A stretch of 5,746 bases of DNA from an uncultured Bacillota bacterium. GTDB lineage: Bacteria; Bacillota; UBA994; UBA5500. Of this stretch, positions 1-4,816 are shown one piece after another. Numbering within the stretch: the first letter of the stretch is position 1; the number at the start of each line of letters is the position of its first letter. A program made the translations under genes and the position numbers. Location: assembly GCA_937874815.1 (NCBI GenBank), contig CALNBW010000059.1, positions 1 through 5,746 on the forward strand. Reading direction: 5' to 3'. The notes below the pieces were generated by a model, which did no database searches, was not told the origin of the DNA, and was given only the letters and a program-made list of their open reading frames with translations.

Positions 1-1230
1 GCGTTGAGCAGTTACATTACAGCGCTCGGCTATGGCAGCGCCGATGATAGCGCTCTCCGCCGCTATTGGCCCGCCGATGTGCATTTGGTAGGCAAGGAGA
101 TCGTGCGTTTCCATACCATTATCTGGCCTATACTGCTCATGGCCCTAGATTTACCCTTGCCGAAGCAGGTTTTTGGCAACGGTTGGTTGCTTTTTGACGA
201 TGATAAGATGTCTAAGTCCAAAGGCAATGTGATTGACCCTATCCCCCTGATTGCTCGCTACGGGTCTGACGCTCTGCGTTATTACCTGTTGCGAGAAATC
301 ACCTTTGGTGCTGATGGTAACTACACACAGGAACTGTTTGTGACCCGCACCAATGCCGATTTGGCTAATGATTTGGGCAATCTATTGAGCCGTACCGTAG
401 CTATGATTGAGAAGTACTTTGCTGGCAAAATTCCCGCACCAGAGCAGGCGACGGCATTCGATGCTTCTCTGTTATCCGTCGCTGCTAAGACTAAGGGCCA
501 AGTAGAGCAGGCTATGGATACTCTGCGGCCTCAGGCCGCTTTAGAGGCCATTTGGCAACTGGTTAAGCGGGCTAATAAATATATCGATGAAACAACCCCC
601 TGGGTGTTGGCAAAGGAAGAGTCTACCCGCCCAGAGTTGGCTACTGTGCTTTATAACTTGGCCGATGCACTACGGCTGACCGGCATTCTGTTGCAGCCCT
701 TCATGCCCCAGACTCCAGAGAAGATCTGGGATCAACTGGGCCTCGAGGCAAATACAGTTGCCGCCTGGGAGGATGCAGTTCCTGGACTGCTGGTGCCCGG
801 TCAGCGAGTCAGAAAGGGAGAAGCTATTTTCCCCCGCCTAGACTTAGCTACTGAACTGGCTGCCTGGGAAAAGAAAGAGGTTAAGCCCTTATCGCCACCG
901 CTGGCTGACGAAATAGATATCGACCTCTTCGGACAGGTCGACTTGCGGGTGGTAACGGTGCTGGCGGCCGAAAAGGTGCCCAAGGCAGATAAGCTGCTTA
1001 AGCTGCAGGTGGCCTTAGGGCCGGAAACGCGGACTATCGTGGCCGGCATTGCCCAGCATTACCAGCCGGAAGCTCTGGTAGGTAAGCAAGTCGTCATTGT
1101 GGCCAACCTCAAGCCAGCCAAGATTCGCGGCATTGAGTCGCAAGGGATGATTCTGGCGGCGGCAGATGAGAATGGTCTAGCATTCTTGGGCCCCGAGCAC
1201 CCGGTTGAGGCAGGCAGCAAGGCCAAATAA
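1..1230 (+). CDS. metG: Methionyl-tRNA synthetase, C-terminal part (5' truncated by window edge)
   Basis: Charges tRNA-Met with methionine in the cytoplasm, for initiation and elongation. The reading frame is open from base 1, with 409 codons visible. Long bacterial MetRS proteins have roughly 640-660 residues, so about 240 N-terminal residues, including the HIGH-like motif, lie upstream. Seen in order (visible residue 1 = base 1): the end of the class I catalytic fold; the KMSKS loop at residues 69-73 (bases 205-219), followed by KGN; the helical anticodon-binding domain with a typical ETTPWVLAKE segment near residues 195-205; the linker motif VPGQRVRKGEAIFPRLD near 265-281; and a C-terminal EMAPII/Trbp111-like tRNA-binding OB fold from about 305 to 409 (DLRVV, KADKLLKLQV, NLKPAKIRGIESQGM). 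Such appended domains support dimerisation and tRNA binding. The codon commonly His in the HGW motif before KMSKS is Asn here (residue 60). It is followed after 15 bases by tatD, as in Bacillus. Confidence 0.97.
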   Translation, partial: ALSSYITALGYGSADDSALRRYWPADVHLVGKEIVRFHTIIWPILLMALDLPLPKQVFGNGWLLFDDDKMSKSKGNVIDPIPLIARYGSDALRYYLLREITFGADGNYTQELFVTRTNADLANDLGNLLSRTVAMIEKYFAGKIPAPEQATAFDASLLSVAAKTKGQVEQAMDTLRPQAALEAIWQLVKRANKYIDETTPWVLAKEESTRPELATVLYNLADALRLTGILLQPFMPQTPEKIWDQLGLEANTVAAWEDAVPGLLVPGQRVRKGEAIFPRLDLATELAAWEKKEVKPLSPPLADEIDIDLFGQVDLRVVTVLAAEKVPKADKLLKLQVALGPETRTIVAGIAQHYQPEALVGKQVVIVANLKPAKIRGIESQGMILAAADENGLAFLGPEHPVEAGSKAK

Positions 1231-1232
1231 TA

Positions 1233-1238
1233 GAGGAG
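1233..1238 (+). promoter_or_regulatory. Ribosome binding site of tatD
   Basis: GAGGAG lies 7 bases upstream of the GTG at 1246. It fixes that non-ATG codon as the start, since the protein then begins directly with the metal-binding DTHAHL motif. Confidence 0.8.
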
Positions 1239-1245
1239 TGAGGCC

Positions 1246-2022
1246 GTGATTGTTGATACGCATGCTCATTTGTGCGATGAGCGCTTGGCTCCGGATATAG
1301 ACACTTGGTTACAGGAAGCGCGAGCAACCGGTGTCACCCGCATCGTGAACGTGGGGGCCGATTGGGAAAGCTCCCGGCTAGCAGTAGCCCAAGCTGCTAG
1401 CCGGGCCGGGGTTTATGCCGCGGTGGGGGTCCATCCCCATGACGCGACCAGCTGGAGCGAGCCAATGGAGGCAGACCTGGTGGCGCTGGCCCAGCAACCT
1501 CAGGTTTGTGCCTATGGAGAAATCGGGCTGGATTATTACTATGACCATTCGCCCCGCGCGGTCCAAAAAGAAGTATTTGCGGCGCAACTGCGTCTTGCCC
1601 AGAGGTTAGGGTTGCCAGTTATCGTGCACGACCGAGATGCCCATCAAGACGCGCTCTGTATCTTGCAGCAACACGCCCCTTTTGCTGCTGGTGGCGTTAT
1701 GCACTGTTATTCGGGGAGTGCAGAGATGGTCGCTGATTTTCTAGAATTAGGTTTTTACATTTCCTTTGCCGGGCCGATCACTTTTCGCAATGCCAAGAAG
1801 CCAGCTCAGGCTGCATTGCAGGTGCCGGACGATCGCCTGCTGGTGGAAACCGACTGTCCGTATTTGAGCCCTGAGCCTTACCGCGGGAAGCTTAATCACC
1901 CAGCCCGTGTCGCCTTGGTTGTGGAGCGTTTAGCTGAGCTGCGGGGAGTCGACTTCACGACGCTGGCGGGTCAGACCACAGCTAACGCGGAACGCTTGTT
2001 TGGCTGGAAAAGAGGCGATTAA
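1246..2022 (+). CDS. tatD: TatD-family metal-dependent deoxyribonuclease
   Basis: A 258-residue cytoplasmic hydrolase of the TatD/YcfH branch of the amidohydrolase superfamily (TIM barrel with two metal ions). Family members act as 3'-5' DNases; the true substrate of this protein is not shown by sequence. All expected metal ligands are present: H6 and H8 in DTHAHL, E92 in GEIGLDYY, H128 in PVIVHDRDA, H153 in MHCYSGS and D203 in ETDCPYLSP. The GVHPHD segment near residue 61 is also typical. Length is normal. The GTG start is supported by GAGGAG 7 bases upstream. The gene follows metG by 15 bases and abuts or overlaps rsmA, the conserved Firmicutes order, suggesting cotranscription. A perfect 12-bp inverted repeat (1373-1405) sits inside the coding region. 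Alternative: a paralog such as YcfH/YjjV-like, within the same family. Confidence 0.95.
   Translation: MIVDTHAHLCDERLAPDIDTWLQEARATGVTRIVNVGADWESSRLAVAQAASRAGVYAAVGVHPHDATSWSEPMEADLVALAQQPQVCAYGEIGLDYYYDHSPRAVQKEVFAAQLRLAQRLGLPVIVHDRDAHQDALCILQQHAPFAAGGVMHCYSGSAEMVADFLELGFYISFAGPITFRNAKKPAQAALQVPDDRLLVETDCPYLSPEPYRGKLNHPARVALVVERLAELRGVDFTTLAGQTTANAERLFGWKRGD
1373..1405 (+). repeat. Perfect 12-bp inverted repeat inside tatD
   Basis: CCCGGCTAGCAG at 1373-1384 is matched exactly by CTGCTAGCCGGG at 1394-1405 with a 9-base loop, giving a GC-rich stem in the tatD mRNA about 130 bases after the start codon. No T-run follows, so it is not an intrinsic terminator. Function unknown. Confidence 0.75.
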
Positions 2023-2863
2023 GCTGAAGCTTACTGCGCCTACTGTGGTAAAGTCGTTGCTGGCTCAGTATGAGCTGCGTCCCAGCAAGGGGCTGGGGCA
2101 GAACTTTTTGATCAACGAGCATTATTTAGAGCAAATTGTGGCAGCTGCGGCGGTGACGCCGGCGGAAGTCGTGGTAGAGATTGGCCCCGGATTAGGTGCT
2201 CTCACCAGGGCGCTAGCGCCAGCCGCTGGGCGCGTAATTGCTATTGAAAAAGATGAGCGGCTGCAGCCCCTATTGCAGACAGTGCTGGCTGACCTACCAC
2301 AAGTGGAGTTATTGCTGCAGGATGCTCTGCAGGTTGATTACCAGCAGCTAGTGGGTGAGGCTAGGCCTGCCAAGGTGGTGGCCAACCTGCCGTACTATAT
2401 TACGACGCCTTTAGTTACTCGTCTTTTGGAGCAGGAGATTGCCTGGCGCAGCCTGGTTTTGCTCGTGCAGTCCGAGGTAGCAGAGCGCATGCTGGCTACG
2501 CCTGGTAGCAAGGAATACGGGCTACTCGGCGTCATGATTCAGTGCGAATATGAGGTAATGACAGTGGCCCGCGTTCCAGCCAGCGCCTTCTATCCGGCAC
2601 CTAAGGTGGCGTCGACGGTAGTCAAGCTCTGTCCGCTTGCATCCCGAGGTGCGCTGCCCGTTAGTAGGGCTTGGCTCTGGCAAGTGCTGCGGGCCGCCTT
2701 TGCCCAAAGGCGCAAGACTTTATTAAACGCCCTCAGTGCTAATCTGCCCTTAACTAAAGGGCAGATTAAAGGTGCTTTGCTTGATTTAGGGCTAAAAGCA
2801 GATATTAGAGGTGAAGACTTGACGCCAGAGCAATTCATCCAGCTGGCAGCATTGCTGGTTTAA
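2000..2863 (+). CDS. rsmA: 16S rRNA (adenine(1518)-N6/adenine(1519)-N6)-dimethyltransferase
   Basis: Uses S-adenosylmethionine to dimethylate two adjacent adenines in the 3' terminal hairpin of 16S rRNA, a late 30S maturation step; loss gives kasugamycin resistance in studied bacteria. Counting from TTG 2000 (287 residues): GQNFL at 33-37, SAM motif I EIGPGLG at 60-66, the ribose-binding acid E83 in AIEKDERL, D108 in LLQDAL, the catalytic NLPYY at 129-133, and the C-terminal FAQRRKTLLNAL at 234-245. All are intact, and length matches the family. The start is uncertain. TTG 2000 overlaps tatD by 23 bases and has only a weak GGA upstream. CTG 2024 has AGAGG at 2011-2015 spaced 8 bases away and gives an N-terminus like other KsgA proteins (MKLTAPT...). 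The span given covers both. rnmV, the usual upstream neighbour in Bacillus, is absent. Confidence 0.95.
   Translation: MAGKEAIKLKLTAPTVVKSLLAQYELRPSKGLGQNFLINEHYLEQIVAAAAVTPAEVVVEIGPGLGALTRALAPAAGRVIAIEKDERLQPLLQTVLADLPQVELLLQDALQVDYQQLVGEARPAKVVANLPYYITTPLVTRLLEQEIAWRSLVLLVQSEVAERMLATPGSKEYGLLGVMIQCEYEVMTVARVPASAFYPAPKVASTVVKLCPLASRGALPVSRAWLWQVLRAAFAQRRKTLLNALSANLPLTKGQIKGALLDLGLKADIRGEDLTPEQFIQLAALLV
2011..2015 (+). promoter_or_regulatory. Probable ribosome binding site of rsmA, pointing to a CTG start at 2024
   Basis: AGAGG inside the tatD stop region is 8 bases upstream of CTG 2024-2026 and cannot serve TTG 2000. The tatD stop is 2020-2022, so ribosomes ending tatD would be placed one base before this CTG, suggesting translational coupling. 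Confidence 0.45.
2740..2768 (+). repeat. Perfect 12-bp inverted repeat inside the rsmA 3' region
   Basis: TAATCTGCCCTT at 2740-2751 is matched exactly by AAGGGCAGATTA at 2757-2768 around the loop AACTA. The hairpin lies about 95 bases before the rsmA stop codon. Neither strand has a T-run after the stem, so it is not a standard intrinsic terminator. It could slow RNA decay or transcription, but this is inference. Confidence 0.75.
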
Positions 2864-2904
2864 CTGAGGACAGGCCGCGCGTTCCGGACTGGGCAATCAG
2901 GCAT

Positions 2905-2912
2905 GGAGGTGA
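2905..2912 (+). promoter_or_regulatory. Ribosome binding site of the ykuK-like gene
   Basis: GGAGGTGA is a full Shine-Dalgarno match, 5 bases before ATG 2918. It overlaps an upstream in-frame ATG at 2903, so that ATG cannot use it; the start is therefore 2918. Confidence 0.85.
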
Positions 2913-2917
2913 CGCTG

Positions 2918-3394
2918 ATGCAGTTTTATAATCCGACTGAGGGGCAACTTAGCCTAGAAGAGTTGATGCAGGTTTTAGCTAAGTATGTTGCCGAGCAACC
3001 CGAGGCAAAATATAAGCTGATTATCGGCACTGATTCGCAAACGAATGCCGAGTCGACGCATTTTGTTACCGCTATAGTGGCGCATCGGGTGGGTAAAGGT
3101 GGTCGCTTCTTTATCAAGCATGAGTATCAGCGTCCGATGTCTAGCTTGCGGCAAAAACTAATGCACGAGACGGCCCTTAGTCTGGAAACCATCTCTAAGG
3201 TGCAGGGCGAGCTATTGGCCCACGACTTGCTGCTTAACTATGACCTAGAGGTGCATGTAGACGCCGGTAATAGGGGGGCCACGCGCGAGCTGATCCGCGA
3301 TTTAGTGGGGCTAGTAATCACCAGTGGCTTTACCGCCAAGGTAAAACCAGATTCTTTTGCCGCTAGTTCGGTTGCCGACAGGTTTACCAGGTAG
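2918..3394 (+). CDS. ykuK: YkuK/DUF458-family RNase H-like protein
   Basis: A 158-residue soluble protein of the DUF458 family, named after B. subtilis YkuK and widespread in Firmicutes. The family is predicted to have an RNase H-like fold; its biological substrate is unknown to me, so no reaction is assigned. Seen here: the typical opening MQFYNPTEG; an IIGTDSQ strand with D39; a possible acidic helix residue (E84 or E90); HVDAGNRG with D115; and a final KPDSFAASSVADR segment with D145 and D154. This arrangement of acidic residues on beta strands fits an RNase H-type metal site. No signal peptide or membrane segment. The ATG at 2918 is chosen for its perfect Shine-Dalgarno. It starts 54 bases after rsmA and ends upstream of the veg promoters. 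It occupies a position held by yabG in Bacillus, but is not related to it. The symbol is by family resemblance only. Confidence 0.85.
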   Translation: MQFYNPTEGQLSLEELMQVLAKYVAEQPEAKYKLIIGTDSQTNAESTHFVTAIVAHRVGKGGRFFIKHEYQRPMSSLRQKLMHETALSLETISKVQGELLAHDLLLNYDLEVHVDAGNRGATRELIRDLVGLVITSGFTAKVKPDSFAASSVADRFTR

Positions 3395-3436
3395 CCCAAA
3401 TGGGTTACAAACACTTAATAAACGCCGAAAATCGGC
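3395..3436 (+). other. Short inverted repeats after the ykuK-like gene; no clear terminator
   Basis: CCC-AAAT-GGG lies directly after the TAG stop (3395-3404), and GCCGA-AAA-TCGGC at 3424-3436 ends right at the promoter -35 hexamer. Neither is followed by a T-run, so termination here is doubtful and upstream transcription may continue into veg. Confidence 0.4.
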
Positions 3437-3466
3437 TTGACAGCGTTTCACGCGACTTGCTATAAT
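3437..3466 (+). promoter_or_regulatory. veg promoter P1 (sigma-A type)
   Basis: TTGACA (3437-3442) and TATAAT (3461-3466) are both perfect consensus hexamers with an 18-base spacer. Transcription would be expected to start near 3473. This is the upstream of two consecutive promoters driving veg. A 9-bp inverted repeat (AAACACTTA 3409-3417 with TAAGTGTTT 3466-3474) flanks it. Confidence 0.85.
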
Positions 3467-3477
3467 AAGTGTTTTAT

Positions 3478-3506
3478 TTGACAGCTATCCCTCCTTATGC
3501 TAAAAT
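3478..3506 (+). promoter_or_regulatory. veg promoter P2 (sigma-A type)
   Basis: TTGACA (3478-3483) and TAAAAT (3501-3506) are separated by the optimal 17 bases; expected start is near 3513, giving a leader of about 30 bases. It lies 11 bases after the P1 -10 hexamer. The TTTTATTTGACA context is the same as the one I recall in the B. subtilis veg promoter. Confidence 0.85.
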
Positions 3507-3526
3507 GGACAAGGTGACAAGTAAAG

Positions 3527-3536
3527 AGAGAGGTGG
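3527..3536 (+). promoter_or_regulatory. Ribosome binding site of veg
   Basis: The purine-rich AGAGAGGTGG puts its AGAGG core 9 bases before TTG 3543 but only 3 bases before TTG 3537, which favours 3543. B. subtilis veg likewise has GAGGTGG a few bases before its start. Confidence 0.75.
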
Positions 3537-3542
3537 TTGTCT

Positions 3543-3812
3543 TTGGCGGCAAAGAACGCTCTAGCTGAGATTCGTCAGGATCTGGAGTCCCATGTAGGGG
3601 AAAAAGTGTGGATAAAAGCAAACCGCGGCCGACGTAAGACTATCATCCGCGAGGGTGTTTTGGAGAACACCTATCCCTACCACTTCCTGGTTAAACTCGA
3701 CTCACAGAAACACCCGGTTCGAGTTATCTCCGTAAGTTATGCAGACGTACTGACCCAGACTGTTGAGTTATCTATCGGGAAGCCCAACAGTGAGATGGTG
3801 TCCACTAACTAA
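3543..3812 (+). CDS. veg: Veg protein
   Basis: A small, highly expressed cytoplasmic protein of Firmicutes. In B. subtilis, Veg has been linked to biofilm matrix gene expression through the repressor SinR; whether that applies outside Bacillus is unknown. The 89 residues align along their whole length with B. subtilis Veg (86 aa, from memory): MAAKNALAEIRQDL for MAKTLSDIKRSL, KANRGRRKTI, GVLENTYPYHF, and SVSYADVLTQTVEL. The TTG at 3543 is chosen over the TTG two codons earlier because of ribosome-binding spacing and because it gives the family N-terminus. It is a single-gene unit, with two strong promoters immediately upstream and an intrinsic terminator 61 bases after the stop. The sspF-type spore protein gene that follows veg in Bacillus is not here; the cyanophycin genes are. 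Confidence 0.95.
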   Translation: MAAKNALAEIRQDLESHVGEKVWIKANRGRRKTIIREGVLENTYPYHFLVKLDSQKHPVRVISVSYADVLTQTVELSIGKPNSEMVSTN

Positions 3813-3873
3813 TAAACAAAAGATGATGCCAGTACAGCCCCGCGTAGGCGTAGCTGTAAGTGGAACACCTTAA
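3813..3873 (+). other. veg 3' untranslated region
   Basis: About 60 bases between the veg stop and its terminator. I see no reading frame, promoter or conserved RNA motif in it. Confidence 0.5.
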
Positions 3874-3904
3874 CCCTTAGGCGCTGAGCCTAAGGGCTTT
3901 TTTT
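3874..3904 (+). terminator. Rho-independent terminator of veg
   Basis: CCCTTAGGC (3874-3882) pairs perfectly with GCCTAAGGG (3888-3896) around the loop GCTGA, followed by C and seven Ts (3898-3904). The reverse strand has no T-run after the stem, so it acts on the + strand only. It separates veg from the cyanophycin genes. Confidence 0.93.
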
Positions 3905-3974
3905 GCATATCCCTCCTATTGCCAGGGAATTCTACTTATGTTTACGGTTAGGACTAATAGGGGGAGTGGGCCTT
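3905..3974 (+). promoter_or_regulatory. cphB leader with possible Shine-Dalgarno-sequestering stem
   Basis: Bases 3912-3920 (CCTCCTATT preceded in context by anti-SD-like C residues) can pair with 3956-3964 (AATAGGGGG), nine pairs including one T-G wobble, with a 35-base loop. The second arm contains most of the cphB ribosome binding site AGGGGGAG. This could hold translation off. I found no well-spaced sigma-A promoter between the veg terminator and cphB, so the transcription start is unknown and may use another sigma factor or read-through. The pairing is seen; the regulation is inference. Confidence 0.35.
3959..3966 (+). promoter_or_regulatory. Ribosome binding site of cphB
   Basis: AGGGGGAG is 8 bases before TTG 3975. 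It sets the start well inside the longer open frame, whose first TTG (3903) lies in the veg terminator. Confidence 0.75.
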
Positions 3975-4814
3975 TTGGCTAACAATATTGGCCGCTTGGT
4001 TATTATCGGTGGTGCTGAGGACAAGGAGGATGATTGCGTCATCCTGAGGGAGGTAGTCAAGTTGGCGGGTGCGCGTGAAGCCCGTCTGCTGGTATTGACA
4101 GCAGCCACCTCGCAACCTCAGCAAGTGGGTGCTGTCTATCGTCAGGTTTTTACGCGGCTGGGGGCAGCAGAGGTAGGTGTTTTGGACATCAGTGATCGCT
4201 TGCAGGCGGAAGATCCATTGCTGGTGGGGTTAGTACCGGAGGCCAGTGGCATTTTCTTCACCGGGGGCGACCAGTTACGCATCACCAGTTTGATCGGAGG
4301 CACCGCCCTTTTTCACGCTTTGGGGGCCGCTTACCGGCGCGGGGTGGTGATTGCCGGCACCAGCGCTGGTGCGTCGGTGATGAGCTCCACCATGATCATC
4401 GATGGCAGTGGCGATCAGGAGCCGGCAGTCGGGGGGGTGAGGCTGGCGGCGGGCTTAGGCTTGATCTCGGATGTGGTGGTTGATCAGCATTTCGCCCAGC
4501 GGGGGCGTCTGGGGCGCTTGCTGGCCGCAGTAGCCCAAAACCCCTATGTGTTAGGTATTGGCATTGATGAGAATACGGCCATAGTGGTTGATGGACCGCA
4601 TTTTGAGGTGATTGGTGCAGCGACGGTTAGTGTTCTAGATGGGCAACATATCGCGTTCACAAACGTTTCCGAGGTAAGCCCGCAAGGGGCTTTAGCTTTG
4701 GCAGAAGTAAGGTTGCACATTCTGCCACAGGGTTATGCTTTTGACCTGCAGACTCGGCAACCCTGGTCAGATGCAGCTACGGCTAATAGTAGGATAGCTA
4801 AGGGAGGCAGCTAG
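3975..4814 (+). CDS. cphB: Cyanophycinase
   Basis: Serine exopeptidase of family S51 that degrades cyanophycin, a poly-aspartate with arginine side groups, releasing beta-Asp-Arg dipeptides as stored nitrogen is mobilised. From TTG 3975 the protein has 279 residues, close to the 271 of Synechocystis CphB, and starts with MANNIGRLVIIGGAEDK as the family does. Visible residues agree with those I recall from the Synechocystis structure with a near-constant offset: nucleophile S130 in GTSAGAS, Q100 in FFTGGDQLR, D170 and Q171 in DQHFAQR, and R176, R178 and R181. The conserved GIGIDENTA includes E199. No signal peptide, so it is an intracellular enzyme. The start rests on AGGGGGAG 8 bases upstream. 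cphA follows after 2 bases, so the two are surely cotranscribed and probably translationally coupled. All arginine-binding residues present argue for true cyanophycinase over other S51 peptidases. Confidence 0.95.
   Translation: MANNIGRLVIIGGAEDKEDDCVILREVVKLAGAREARLLVLTAATSQPQQVGAVYRQVFTRLGAAEVGVLDISDRLQAEDPLLVGLVPEASGIFFTGGDQLRITSLIGGTALFHALGAAYRRGVVIAGTSAGASVMSSTMIIDGSGDQEPAVGGVRLAAGLGLISDVVVDQHFAQRGRLGRLLAAVAQNPYVLGIGIDENTAIVVDGPHFEVIGAATVSVLDGQHIAFTNVSEVSPQGALALAEVRLHILPQGYAFDLQTRQPWSDAATANSRIAKGGS
4801..4807 (+). promoter_or_regulatory. Ribosome binding site of cphA inside the cphB 3' end
   Basis: AGGGAGG lies 9 bases before GTG 4817 and within the last codons of cphB. With the 2-base gap between genes this suggests coupled translation. 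Confidence 0.8.
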
Positions 4815-4816
4815 TT

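Noticed and set aside
525..539. GCGGCCT-C-AGGCCGC inverted repeat in metG
   Set aside because: Short, with too small a loop, no T-run, and well inside conserved coding sequence.
801..1327. Open frames on the - strand opposite metG and the tatD start
   Set aside because: They are shadows of conserved + strand genes, with low-complexity products and no promoter or ribosome binding site.
2209..2220. 12-base palindrome GGCGCTAGCGCC in rsmA
   Set aside because: About one such palindrome is expected by chance in this length, and it lies in ordinary coding sequence.
2903..2917. ATG 2903 as start of the ykuK-like gene
   Set aside because: It overlaps the Shine-Dalgarno sequence that clearly serves ATG 2918, and adds five residues not typical of the family.
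3537..3542. TTG 3537 as veg start
   Set aside because: It is only 3 bases from the AGAGG core; TTG 3543 has better spacing and the family N-terminus.
3903..3974. Longer cyanophycinase reading frame starting at TTG 3903 with a hydrophobic-looking N-terminal stretch
   Set aside because: That TTG is inside the T-run of the veg terminator and lacks a ribosome binding site; the extension is absent from the family. TTG 3975 has AGGGGGAG 8 bases upstream.
4357..4372. 16-base perfect palindrome GCACCAGCGCTGGTGC in cphB
   Set aside because: It encodes the invariant catalytic GTSAGA stretch, and a 16-base palindrome is only mildly unexpected in 5.7 kb (about 0.09). Probably coincidence of codon choice.
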